Source of the DNA: DASUXA01 sp036378155 | Lineage (GTDB): Bacteria; Actinomycetota; Actinomycetes; Mycobacteriales; Micromonosporaceae | NCBI GenBank assembly: GCA_036378155.1 | Contig: DASUXA010000051.1 | Coordinates: 1 to 64,000 of the forward strand | Length of the DNA: 64,000 nucleotides | Direction: 5' to 3' | In this document: positions 34,629 to 43,886 of the stretch, in pieces | Layout of the letters: each line of letters begins with the position of its first letter | How positions within the stretch are numbered: position 1 is the first letter of the stretch | Notes under the pieces: generated by a model | Told to the model about the DNA's origin: nothing | Seen by the model: only the letters and a program-made list of their open reading frames with translations | The model's database searches: none | Position numbers and translations under genes: made by a program

Positions 34629-34748
34629 CGGCGTACGCCGTCAGGCTGGACGGTGGCGCTGACGGCGTACGCCGTCAGGCGCGAGGGTTCGTGCTGACGG
34701 CGTACGCCGTCAGGCGCGAGGGTTCGTGCTGACGGCGTTCTCCGTCCG
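34625..34748. repeat. Three perfect 20-bp palindromes plus one degenerate copy, 34-35 bp apart
   Basis: CTGACGGCGTACGCCGTCAG occurs at 34625, 34659 and 34694, and a decayed copy at 34729. The units between are similar (GCGAGGGTTCGTG). The first copy includes the proC stop. Each can form a 10-bp stem, so the cluster could terminate proC transcription, act as an operator array for the next gene, or be a selfish repeat. Confidence 0.9.
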
Positions 34749-34864
34749 GGTTGACGGTTCGCGCCGACGGCGGCGCGCGGCTCGGGGCAGGGTGGCTTCG
34801 GTCTCGTCCCGGTTTCGCCGCGGTACGCCGCGGGCATGGTCATCTTCGGAGGGAGGATGATCAG

Positions 34865-35647
34865 GTGACGGACAACGACCGGACGGTGACGCTGCGCAGC
34901 GGGCTGTCGATGCCGCTGGTCGGTATCGGTACCTGGCGCCTCGAGGGTGAGCCGGGTTACCGAGCGGTCCGCCACGCGCTGCGGGTCGGGTACCGGCACA
35001 TCGACACCGCGACGATGTACGGCAACGAGGTCGAGGTGGGACGCGCGCTGCGCGACTCGGGCGTACCTCGTGACCAGGTCTTCATCACCACGAAGCTGCC
35101 GCCGGAGCGGGCGGGGCAGGAGCGGCGCACCCTCACCGACAGTCTGCGCGCCCTCGGTACCGACTACATCGACCTGTGGCTGGTCCACTGGCCGCCGAGG
35201 CGCCGGGCGAGCGTGACCACATGGCAACAGTTCCTGGCGGTACGTGACGAGGGGCTGGTGCGCGCGGTCGGGGTCAGCAACTACAGCCCCGGTCAGATCG
35301 ACGAACTGCTCGACGCGACCAACGAGGCTCCCGAGGTGAACCAGATCCCGTGGAGCCCGTCCCGGTACGACGCGAAGCGGCTGTCCGAGCACCGCGAACG
35401 GGACATCGTGGTCGAGGGGTACAGCCCGTTCCGGTACGAGAATCTCGACGCCCCGGTGCTCGTCGAGATCGCCGCCGCGCACGGCGTCACCGCCGCGCAG
35501 GTCGTACTGCGCTGGCACATCCAGCATGGGATCGTGGCGATCCCCAAGTCCGCCACGCCGGAACGGATCGAGTCGAACCTCGACGTGTTCGGGTTCGCCC
35601 TGACGCCCGACGAGATGGCTCGCATCGACGCGCTCGGCTCCGGCTGA
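34865..35647 (+). CDS. Aldo/keto reductase
   Basis: 260 aa, a compact bacterial AKR. The catalytic tetrad is visible: Asp47 in HIDTATMYGN, Tyr52, Lys77 in FITTKL and His108 in WLVHWP. The NADPH pocket appears as AIPKSATPERIESNL near 225-240. It reduces aldehydes or ketones with NADPH; substrate unknown. GTG at 34865 is chosen with GGAGG upstream. The 236-nt gap from proC is filled largely by the palindromic repeats, which could regulate this gene. Confidence 0.92.
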   Translation: MTDNDRTVTLRSGLSMPLVGIGTWRLEGEPGYRAVRHALRVGYRHIDTATMYGNEVEVGRALRDSGVPRDQVFITTKLPPERAGQERRTLTDSLRALGTDYIDLWLVHWPPRRRASVTTWQQFLAVRDEGLVRAVGVSNYSPGQIDELLDATNEAPEVNQIPWSPSRYDAKRLSEHRERDIVVEGYSPFRYENLDAPVLVEIAAAHGVTAAQVVLRWHIQHGIVAIPKSATPERIESNLDVFGFALTPDEMARIDALGSG

Positions 35648-35726
35648 CCGGCCGACCCGTCACCCGGCGGGTGCCGCTGCCCCGCTACCGGCCCGTACCC
35701 GAATGTCCCGGCGGTAGCCTGCCGGT

Positions 35727-36077
35727 ATGCCCGGCAGAACGCGTCCGGTCGCGCGGCGACAGTCCCGCGCCGGGAGGCGACCGCGCCAGCCGATCCGGCG
35801 CCTCGGCTCCAATGTACGGTGGTGCGACCTGACCAACAGCCAGCGCGCCGCGCTGGTGACGTTGGCGGGGCTGGAGGCGGTGCTCACCGCGGCGGCAGCC
35901 GCCGACCTGTACCGCCGACCGGGCGACCAGGTCCGAGGTCCCAAGGCGGCGTGGTGGCCCGTTCTGTTCGTGCAACCGGTCGGACCGGTCGCGTACCTCA
36001 GGTTCGGTCGCCGGACCGGACCGGGGGAACCGCAGCCGCAGGTACCGCGACCCGCCGCCGGACCCGAGCGGGGCTGA
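35727..36077 (+). CDS. Small membrane protein with PLDc N-terminal-like segment
   Basis: 116 aa. After a basic N-terminus of about 32 residues come two hydrophobic stretches, one with LVTLAGLEAVLTAAAAADL and one with WWPVLFVQPVGPVAYLRFGRR, joined by DQVRGPKAAW. This is the pattern of the PLDNc domain found ahead of cardiolipin synthases and as stand-alone actinobacterial proteins. No catalytic HKD motif is present. Function is unknown; membrane location is inferred. Confidence 0.7.
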   Translation: MPGRTRPVARRQSRAGRRPRQPIRRLGSNVRWCDLTNSQRAALVTLAGLEAVLTAAAAADLYRRPGDQVRGPKAAWWPVLFVQPVGPVAYLRFGRRTGPGEPQPQVPRPAAGPERG

Positions 36078-36137
36078 CCGTCGGGGTGGTGCGCCTGTGC
36101 GACCCGGCCGGCTGGCGGGCGGTTGGAACTGTCCGCG

Positions 36138-36809
36138 ATGATGGGCGGCGTGATCGTGTACGACTGCACCCGGCCCGCCGACCGCGAGCGTGGCGTGGCG
36201 GCGGCGGTGGAAACCGTTCAGCGGGCCGACCCGGTCGTCTTCCCGACCGAGGCGATCTACGGCATCGCGGCGGACGCGTTCTCCGCCGACGCGGTCGCCG
36301 CGCTGCGCCGGGCGAAGGGCGGGTCCAACCAGGATCTGCCGGTACTCATCGGGTCCAAGCACACGCTCGACGGCCTGGTGTGGTCGGTGCCGCCCGCCGG
36401 TCGTGACCTTGTGGACGCCTTCTGGCCGGGACCGTTGTCGCTGATCGTCGAGCACGCGCCGAGCCTCGCGCTCGGGCTCGGCGACACCGGCGGGAAGATC
36501 ATGGTGCGGATGCCGCTGCACCCGATCGCGCTGGAGGTGTTGCGGACCACCGGCCCGCTCGCGGTGACCGGCGCGAACGCCAGCGGGCAACCCGCGCCGC
36601 GCACCGTCGAAGAGGCGCGTGAGCAGCTCGGGTACGCGGTGCCCGTGTACCTCGACGGCGGGCGGTGTGTGATCGAGGAACGCTCGTCGATCGTCGACCT
36701 CACCGGCGACCGTCCGATCCTGTTGCGCGAAGGGGCGATCTCGATGGACCGGCTGCGCGAGGTGGCGCCGGAGGTCGGCGACCCGTCCGACGCCACGCCG
36801 GCCGGCTGA
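36138..36809 (+). CDS. YrdC/TsaC-like protein, possibly diverged threonylcarbamoyl-AMP synthase
   Basis: About 223 aa from the ATG at 36138. PTEAIYGIAADAF, AFWPGPLSLIVEH, RMPLHPIAL and TGPLAVTGANASG mark the YrdC fold, and there is no Sua5 C-terminal domain. Standard enzymes carry KxR and SxN substrate motifs. Here they read KGG (AKGGSNQDLP) and GAN (TGANASG). That suggests changed specificity or a paralogue, so tRNA t6A synthesis is not assured. Start uncertain: TTG 36123, ATG 36141 and GTG 36150 are alternatives. Confidence 0.75.
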   Translation: MMGGVIVYDCTRPADRERGVAAAVETVQRADPVVFPTEAIYGIAADAFSADAVAALRRAKGGSNQDLPVLIGSKHTLDGLVWSVPPAGRDLVDAFWPGPLSLIVEHAPSLALGLGDTGGKIMVRMPLHPIALEVLRTTGPLAVTGANASGQPAPRTVEEAREQLGYAVPVYLDGGRCVIEERSSIVDLTGDRPILLREGAISMDRLREVAPEVGDPSDATPAG

Positions 36810-36887
36810 CCGCCGCGATGCCAGCCGGCTGAGTGCCACCGCGCCCTCGGGCTGACCGCCACCGCGCCGGCCGGCTGACCGCCGTCG
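36798..36887. repeat. Imperfect repeats of the gene-end sequence GCCGGCTGA
   Basis: The end of the TsaC-like gene, GCCGGCTGACCGCC, recurs about every 24 nt in three further imperfect copies up to the end of the convergent oxidoreductase gene. It looks like slipped duplication of the stop-codon context. Confidence 0.6.
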
Positions 36888-37796
36888 TCACCGGCCCGCG
36901 AGCCGCCCGACGATCTCGTCGAACCCGTCGCTGCGGAAGTCGAAGACCGAAATGTACGAGATGCCGAACCGTTCGCGCAGCTCCAGCAGCCGTTCGCAGA
37001 TCGCGTCAGCCGACCCGGTCAGCACGAACGGCGTGGTCGCCGCCTGATCGGCGGGGAGCACGCCTTCGTCGACCCAGGGCCGCATGATCTCGTCCCGGTC
37101 CGCCCCGACCGCGGCCTGCTGGACCAGCAGGCTCAGTTCGAGCTGCGGGAACCGCTCGCCTGCCGCCGCCCGTACGTGCGCCACCCGGTCCGCGAGCCCG
37201 TCGAGGGTGAAATGCCGGAAGCTGGTACCGGGCGGCGAGATGAAGCCGGTGAACTGCACGATGTCGGCGGCGCGGGCGGCGACCGAAAGGATCCGGTCGC
37301 CGTTGCCGCCGACCATCAGCGGTACCGACGCCCCCTGCGGCGGGCACGGCTGCAGCGAGTACTCGTCGAGCCGCCACGGGCCGGGCGGCTCGGTGACCGT
37401 CTCGCCCGCGAACAGCCGGGGCAGCACCGACAGCGCACGCTCCACCTCGTCGATACGTTCCCGGCTGGTGCCGAACGGCAGCCCGAGGCTGCGCACCTCG
37501 GGTTCGGCGTACCCGGCGCCGAGACCGAGCTCGACCCGACCGCCACTGATCGCGTCCACGGTGGCGACGTCCTGGGCGAGCGCGCCCAACGGGCGGAACG
37601 CGATGTTGACCACCTGGGTACCGAGGCGCAGCCGGCTGGTCACCGTGGCGGCGGCAGCCATCGCCGGCAGCGGCGAAAGCATCCGGGTGTGATCGGGAAA
37701 CAGCAGCGTCGAGTACCCGGCGTCCTCGGCGCGCCGGGCAATGTCCACGGGTGACGTCTCGCCCCGGTACACGAGGCCGAATCGGAAGGGACGCAT
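36888..37796 (-). CDS. LLM-class F420-dependent oxidoreductase
   Basis: 302 aa, luciferase-like TIM barrel. FRFGLVYRGETSPVDIARRAEDAGY starts the barrel. LRLGTQVVNIAFRPLGALAQDVATVDAISGGRVELGLGAGY near 56-96 is the signature of F420-binding LLM enzymes. PLMVGGNGDRILSVAARAADIV near 160 is another. It resembles the TIGR03621 group as I recall it. It would transfer hydride between reduced F420 and an unknown substrate. It is transcribed toward the TsaC-like gene and divergent from the DUF1028 gene. Confidence 0.9.
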   Translation of the reverse strand: MRPFRFGLVYRGETSPVDIARRAEDAGYSTLLFPDHTRMLSPLPAMAAAATVTSRLRLGTQVVNIAFRPLGALAQDVATVDAISGGRVELGLGAGYAEPEVRSLGLPFGTSRERIDEVERALSVLPRLFAGETVTEPPGPWRLDEYSLQPCPPQGASVPLMVGGNGDRILSVAARAADIVQFTGFISPPGTSFRHFTLDGLADRVAHVRAAAGERFPQLELSLLVQQAAVGADRDEIMRPWVDEGVLPADQAATTPFVLTGSADAICERLLELRERFGISYISVFDFRSDGFDEIVGRLAGR

Positions 37797-37896
37797 GCGC
37801 CGACCCTCTCGTGCCGATCATCCGATGTCGAGCCCTGTTCGCTGTTCGCGTACGGGTCGGGTTCCAGTACCGGACGCCGGACGTTAGCGTCTGCGC

Positions 37897-38736
37897 ATGA
37901 CGTTCTCGATCGTTGCCCGATCCGGCGACGCCTTCGGCGTCGCCGTCGCCAGCAAGTTCCTCGCGGTCGGCTCGGCGGTACCGGCAGCCGAGGCAGGTGT
38001 CGGCGCGCTCGCCACGCAGGCGTTCGCCAACCTGGGGTACCGGCAGGCGGGGCTGGCGTTGCTCGGCTCCGGCGCGAGCGCCGCCGACACCCTCGCCCAG
38101 TTGCTGGCGGGCGACCCGGGGCGCGAGACGCGGCAGGTCGGCGTGGTCGGGGCGAGCGGGGACGGCGCCACGTTCACCGGCGGCGAATGCGACTCGTGGG
38201 CCGGCGGGCTCGCCGGCGACGGGTACGCCATCCAGGGCAACATCCTCGCCGGACCGCAGGTCGTCGAGCGGATGCGCGAGGCGTGGCTGGCGAGCGACCC
38301 GGCGAGCCCGCTGTCCCGGCGGCTGTACGCCGCGCTGCTGGCGGGCGACGAGGCTGGTGGCGACCGGCGGGGCAGGCAGAGCGCGGCGCTGCTGGTGGCG
38401 CGCAAGGGCGGCGGGTACGGCGGTACCAGCGACATCGAGGTCGACCTGCGGGTGGACGACCATCCCGCGCCGACCGTCGAACTGGGTCGCCTGCTCGACC
38501 TGCACGAGCTGTACTTCACCAAGCCCGACCCGGCGGCCCTGCTCGACCTTTCCGGACAGCTGGGCGCGGAGGTACGTGAGCGGCTGGCGCGGCTCGGGTA
38601 CCACGCGGTCGCGGGCGACCCGGACGCGCTCGACGCGGCGCTGTTCGCCTGGGCCGGCGTGGAGAACCTCGAGGAGCGGCTGGTCGCCCGGCGTATCGAC
38701 CCGGTCGTGCTGCGGATGCTGCGCGAGGCGAGCTGA
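37897..38736 (+). CDS. DUF1028 (Ntn-hydrolase-like) protein
   Basis: 279 aa. FSIVARSGDAFGVAVASKFLAVGSAVP at the start and GVGALATQAFANLGYRQAGLALL are the DUF1028 hallmarks, as is YAIQGNILAGPQVVERM near 110. The C-terminal 80 residues are helical. The fold is related to Ntn hydrolases, but no processed nucleophile is certain and the substrate is unknown. The next gene starts 12 nt downstream in the same direction. Confidence 0.85.
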   Translation: MTFSIVARSGDAFGVAVASKFLAVGSAVPAAEAGVGALATQAFANLGYRQAGLALLGSGASAADTLAQLLAGDPGRETRQVGVVGASGDGATFTGGECDSWAGGLAGDGYAIQGNILAGPQVVERMREAWLASDPASPLSRRLYAALLAGDEAGGDRRGRQSAALLVARKGGGYGGTSDIEVDLRVDDHPAPTVELGRLLDLHELYFTKPDPAALLDLSGQLGAEVRERLARLGYHAVAGDPDALDAALFAWAGVENLEERLVARRIDPVVLRMLREAS

Positions 38737-38748
38737 GGTGCGGTGCGT

Positions 38749-39225
38749 ATGACCGGACCAGACGCCCTGCCCGGCACCGGACGCCCCGGCAGGACGCGCC
38801 GCCTCGTCACCCGTCACCCGGTCTGGATGGTCGCGGTCGTCCTCGCCGCCGCGTTGCTGATCGCCGGGGGACTTCGCCTCGCCCGTGGCGCACCGCGGTC
38901 GTCCACGTTCACCGCGAGCGGCAAGGTCGCCCTGGGCGACGCGTTGAGCATCCAGACCCTCGCCGGGGACCAGTGCCAGGGCAAGGGCGCCTACTCCGAC
39001 ATCGTCGAGGGCGCGCAGGTCGTGGTCGCCGACCCGGCGGGTACCGTGCTGGCGACCGGTCACCTGAGCCGGGGCACCCTGTTCGGCGCCTCGTGCATGT
39101 TCACCTTCACCGTCACCGTGCCGACCGGCAGGTCGTCGTACGGCGTGTCCGTGGCGGGTCAGCGCGGCACGCGTTTCACGCAGGCGGAGATGCGGCGCGG
39201 GGTGCAGGTGTCGCTGGGGCTGTGA
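38749..39225 (+). CDS. Single-pass membrane-anchored extracytoplasmic protein, unknown
   Basis: 158 aa. A basic N-terminus is followed by one hydrophobic segment (WMVAVVLAAALLIAGGLRL, near 26-45) and an extracytoplasmic beta-rich domain with two Cys (QCQG, SCMF) that could form a disulphide. I do not recognise the family, though small actinobacterial exported proteins of this shape are common. ATG at 38749 has GAGGTG about 9 nt upstream. It lies between DUF1028 and an aldehyde dehydrogenase gene without apparent functional link. Confidence 0.7.
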   Translation: MTGPDALPGTGRPGRTRRLVTRHPVWMVAVVLAAALLIAGGLRLARGAPRSSTFTASGKVALGDALSIQTLAGDQCQGKGAYSDIVEGAQVVVADPAGTVLATGHLSRGTLFGASCMFTFTVTVPTGRSSYGVSVAGQRGTRFTQAEMRRGVQVSLGL

Positions 39226-39359
39226 CCCGGTACCGCTTCGCGTCGGTCGCCCGCGGGGGGCGTTCTGGTCCGGGCAGCGCTGCCGTGACCAGCGCCGACA
39301 CGGGCCGGCGACGGGTGAGGGAGGATCACAGCGATGACTCGCGGGAAGGGAGCGGGCGG

Positions 39360-40778
<1,419 letters not shown>

Positions 40779-40788
40779 GGGGTACCCG

Positions 40789-41868
40789 TTGGTCCGCGCC
40801 GCAGTCCTGTCCGCCGTCGATGCCCCGCTCGAGGTCACCTCGATCACCCTGCCCGAACCGGGTCCGGGGCAGGTCCGGGTACGGATGGCAGCCGCCGGGG
40901 TCTGCCACTCCGACCTGTCGCTGGCGAACGGGACCCTGGTCCAGCCGGTACCGGCGGTGCTCGGTCACGAGGGCGCCGGCACGGTCGTCTCGGTCGGGTC
41001 GGGGGTGACCCATGTCGCGCCAGGCGACCCGGTCGTCCTCAACTGGGCGCCGAACTGCGGCGCATGCCACTTCTGTTCGCTCGGCGAGCCGTACCTGTGC
41101 CAGCACGCCGGGGACGCCGCCGCCAGCCCGTACGCGCAACTGGCGGACGGCACGGCGCTGTACGCCGGACTCGGTACCGCCGCGTTCGCCGAGGAGACCG
41201 TGGTACCGGCGCGCGGCGTGCTGCCGCTGCCGGACGGGTTGCCGCTCGTCGACGCGGCGCTGCTCGGCTGCGCGGTGCTCACCGGTTTCGGCGCGGTACA
41301 CCACGCCGCGCGGGTCCGCCCCGGCGAGTCGGTCCTGGTCATCGGGTTGGGCGGGGTCGGGTTGTCGGTGGTCCAGGCAGCCCGGATCGCCGGGGCGGGA
41401 CCGATCGTCGCGGTCGACGCCGCTGCCGGAAAGGAGCCGCTGGCCCGCGCCCAGGGCGCGACCGACTTCCTGCCGTCCAATCCGGACCTCGCCAAGCAGG
41501 TACGCAAGCTGACCGGCGGGTTCGGCGCGGACCACGCGTTCGAGTGCGTGGGGCGGGCGGAGACGATCCGCGCCGCCTGGTCGTCGACCCGGCGCGGCGG
41601 GCACACCACGGTGCTCGGCATCGGCAGCCGTGACGACAAGGTGTCCTTCTCCGCGTTGGAGATCTTCCACTTCGCCCGCAGCCTGACCGGTTGCGTGTAC
41701 GGCAGTTCGGATCCGGCGCGCGACGTGCCGGTGCTCGCCGACCACGTGCGTGCCGGGCGGCTGCGGCTCGGCGACCTGATCACCGACCGGGTCGCTCTGT
41801 CCGGCATCCCGGAGGCGTTCGACCGGATGCGCTCCGGCGTGGGCGGGCGCACCCTCGTGGTGTTCTAG
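40789..41868 (+). CDS. Zinc-dependent alcohol dehydrogenase (MDR family)
   Basis: 359 aa. Catalytic zinc ligands are seen in GVCHSDL near 40 and GHEGAG near 60. The structural zinc loop has four Cys in CGACHFCSLGEPYLC near 88-102. The NAD fold motif is VIGLGGVGLSVVQ near 185. It resembles long-chain or mycothiol-type alcohol dehydrogenases; substrate unknown. The start is TTG at 40789, chosen because AGGGGG lies 6 nt upstream and no ATG/GTG fits. It is paired with the aldehyde dehydrogenase. Confidence 0.92.
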   Translation: MVRAAVLSAVDAPLEVTSITLPEPGPGQVRVRMAAAGVCHSDLSLANGTLVQPVPAVLGHEGAGTVVSVGSGVTHVAPGDPVVLNWAPNCGACHFCSLGEPYLCQHAGDAAASPYAQLADGTALYAGLGTAAFAEETVVPARGVLPLPDGLPLVDAALLGCAVLTGFGAVHHAARVRPGESVLVIGLGGVGLSVVQAARIAGAGPIVAVDAAAGKEPLARAQGATDFLPSNPDLAKQVRKLTGGFGADHAFECVGRAETIRAAWSSTRRGGHTTVLGIGSRDDKVSFSALEIFHFARSLTGCVYGSSDPARDVPVLADHVRAGRLRLGDLITDRVALSGIPEAFDRMRSGVGGRTLVVF

Positions 41869-41891
41869 GGGCGGCAGCGGGCCCTTGGCGG

Positions 41892-41960
41892 CGGCGCACC
41901 CAGTCGGGCACGTCGGGGCGGCGCGCCGCAGGCGACCCGCCGGCGCACCCAGTCGGGCAC
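41892..41960. repeat. 20-bp direct repeat, two copies 49 bp apart
   Basis: CGGCGCACCCAGTCGGGCAC occurs at 41892-41911 and 41941-41960, just after the alcohol dehydrogenase stop. Role unknown. Confidence 0.85.
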
Positions 41961-41986
41961 CTTCGCGCCAGATCTACACCGTCGGC

Positions 41987-42053
41987 GATGTAGCCACATC
42001 GGCGCAGGTGTAAGCATCCTGGGACGCCTACCGCGCTCGGGATGTACGTACAT
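41987..42053. promoter_or_regulatory. Two related inverted repeats GATGT...ACATC
   Basis: GATGTAGCCACATC at 41987 and the perfect palindrome GATGTACGTACATC at 42040 share arms. They sit in a convergent gap, where promoters are not expected, unless a small unannotated transcript starts here. Confidence 0.4.
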
Positions 42054-42148
42054 CACGAGCGGTGTCGACGTCGGACGGTACATCGCTGCCGGCGAGGCGA
42101 TATGTCGCGTTGGTCGAGCCCTTGCCGGGCTCGGTGCCCCGAACGAGT

Positions 42149-42182
42149 GTGGGCCGGCGGCGCGAACGCGCCGCCGGCCCAC
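42149..42182. terminator. 15-bp bidirectional terminator hairpin, GAAC loop
   Basis: GTGGGCCGGCGGCGC pairs perfectly with its complement around GAAC. It lies 19 nt past the S53 protease stop and shares its core and loop with the hairpin at 30836-30869. Confidence 0.8.
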
Positions 42183-42200
42183 GACCCAACCGTTCCGCCC

Positions 42201-43706
42201 CTATCCGGCGTGTACCGCCGACACGAGGTCGGGCAGCAGGTTCGCGGCATTCGGGGTACCGAGACCCGTCACCGGGTCCCAACCCGTCGTCGCCGGGTAC
42301 CCCGGGATGGTCGGATCGATGGTGTTGTTGCCCGTGGTGACGTCGTAGAAGTCGCGGGCGTAGCTGGTCGGGTCGTTCGCCAGCCGGTACAGCGCCGGGT
42401 TGATCAGACCCAGCCCGCCGCCGTTGATCTGCGCGGCGATCGCCACCATGCCGGCCCACTCCGGGCAGGCCAGCGACGTGCCGCCGATGTCGTACCAGCC
42501 GGTGCTGCACGGAGTGCTACCGCACTTCAGGCCGCTCAGACCGTCCGGCGGCAGCGACAGGTACACCAGCGCGCCGGTCGTGGCGCTGGCCTGCAGCCCG
42601 ACGTCCGGTACCCCGCGCATCGAGCCGATCGCCGTGCTGCCGGCAGGCAGCACGTCCTGGTACGCCGGGCGGTTGAACACGTGGCTGTACCCGCCGCCCG
42701 AGGCGATCCAGCCGACCTCGGCCTCACCGGGGTTGTTCCGGCAGGCGCTCGGCGGCACGGCGCTGTCCGCCGTGCGGCTGGTGGTGTTGTTCGGGTCGGT
42801 GCACAGGTACGTGCCGCCGACACCGGTCACCAGCGGGTCCGAGCCGGGCCAGCTCACCGTCGGGTACCCGATGGTGGTGCCACCCTGCCCGACCGGCGTC
42901 TTCAGGCTGTTCGTGCTGCCGCCGTCACCGGACGAGGCGAGCACGGTCACGCCTTCGCGCGCCGCCGCCTCGTACGCGTGCCGAAGGTTGAGCAGCGACT
43001 GGGTGCCGCTGAACGCCTCCTCGGCGGTACCGAACGACTGCGAGATGACGGTCGCCAGGTGGTGGTCCACCACGTACTGCTCGGCGTCCATCATCTGCGG
43101 CAGCCCCTGGACGCCCAGGGTTTCCGCGGTCGGCGTGGTGACCAGCAGGATGTTCGCCATCGGCGCGATGGCGTGCGCGGTCTCCACGTCGAGCGCGACC
43201 TCCAGCGCCCACGCGCTGCGGTCCTCCTGCCCGGTGCCGTTGCTGGTCGACGGCGGGGCGTCCGTGGACGGCGAGCCCTGCACATGCAGCACCGAGAAGG
43301 TCGGCATGCCGGGAGCGCAGGTCACGCCCTCCTCACCGCACATCGGCTGCAGACCGAACGCGGTGTCGAACACGTGCAGGTCGTGGGCCATCGTGTCGCT
43401 GCCGTACGCGTCGACGAGCGCGATGGTCTGACCGCGCCCGTCGAACCCGTTCGCATACAGCGGGGCGAGGTTGTAGGCGGCGCGGGTCGCCTGCGGGGAG
43501 AAGCAGCGACGACCGACCGACGCGCACTGCGCCTGAGTCGGAGGGGTCTCCGACGTGGTGAGCTGCGCGTAGTCGGCGACGGCGGGGTGGACGGCAGGCG
43601 CCGCCACGGCCAGCGTCGGCGCTGCCGGGCTGAGACTGACGGCCGCGAGGGCCAGGCCGGCGCTGACCGTTCCCGCGGCCAGGCGTCGGCGGTGATGACT
43701 CTGCAT
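42201..43706 (-). CDS. Secreted S53 serine-carboxyl peptidase (sedolisin)
   Basis: 501 aa. A basic start and hydrophobic stretch (AAGTVSAGLALAAVSLSPAAPT) form a Sec signal. The S53 Glu and Asp are in WALEVALDVETAHAIAP, the oxyanion Asp in ASSGDGGS, and the nucleophile Ser in GGTSLACPEWAG. The calcium-site Asp pair is in DFYDVTTG near the C-terminus. Only about 65 residues precede the catalytic domain, so the usual 150-200 aa activation propeptide is missing. Sedolisins cleave proteins at acid pH outside the cell. It follows the M23 gene on the same strand, separated by about 180 nt. Confidence 0.92.
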   Translation of the reverse strand: MQSHHRRRLAAGTVSAGLALAAVSLSPAAPTLAVAAPAVHPAVADYAQLTTSETPPTQAQCASVGRRCFSPQATRAAYNLAPLYANGFDGRGQTIALVDAYGSDTMAHDLHVFDTAFGLQPMCGEEGVTCAPGMPTFSVLHVQGSPSTDAPPSTSNGTGQEDRSAWALEVALDVETAHAIAPMANILLVTTPTAETLGVQGLPQMMDAEQYVVDHHLATVISQSFGTAEEAFSGTQSLLNLRHAYEAAAREGVTVLASSGDGGSTNSLKTPVGQGGTTIGYPTVSWPGSDPLVTGVGGTYLCTDPNNTTSRTADSAVPPSACRNNPGEAEVGWIASGGGYSHVFNRPAYQDVLPAGSTAIGSMRGVPDVGLQASATTGALVYLSLPPDGLSGLKCGSTPCSTGWYDIGGTSLACPEWAGMVAIAAQINGGGLGLINPALYRLANDPTSYARDFYDVTTGNNTIDPTIPGYPATTGWDPVTGLGTPNAANLLPDLVSAVHAG

Positions 43707-43886
43707 GGAGCCTCCGATTCTCGCCGTCGCGACCGTCCGATGGGGACGGTGACGCGACGGCTGGGGTTCGTTTCCGGACGCTAGTCGACCCGGGGCGCGA
43801 CGGTGAGCCGCGCGTGACTGGTTTCGGGTACAGGAAAGGGGTCGCAGCCCGGTGCGCCGGGCGGGACCGCCGGGGGCGCGGCGCCG

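Larger units (their letters stand above)
41869..42200. other. 332-nt convergent gap with repeats, palindromes and a terminator
   Basis: Between the 3' ends of the alcohol dehydrogenase and S53 protease genes. It holds a 20-bp direct repeat, two GATGT/ACATC inverted repeats and a strong hairpin. No supported gene is present. Confidence 0.6.

Noticed and set aside
41865..42182. A 105-codon leftward frame in the convergent gap
   Set aside because: It spans a terminator hairpin and direct repeats and has no domain features.
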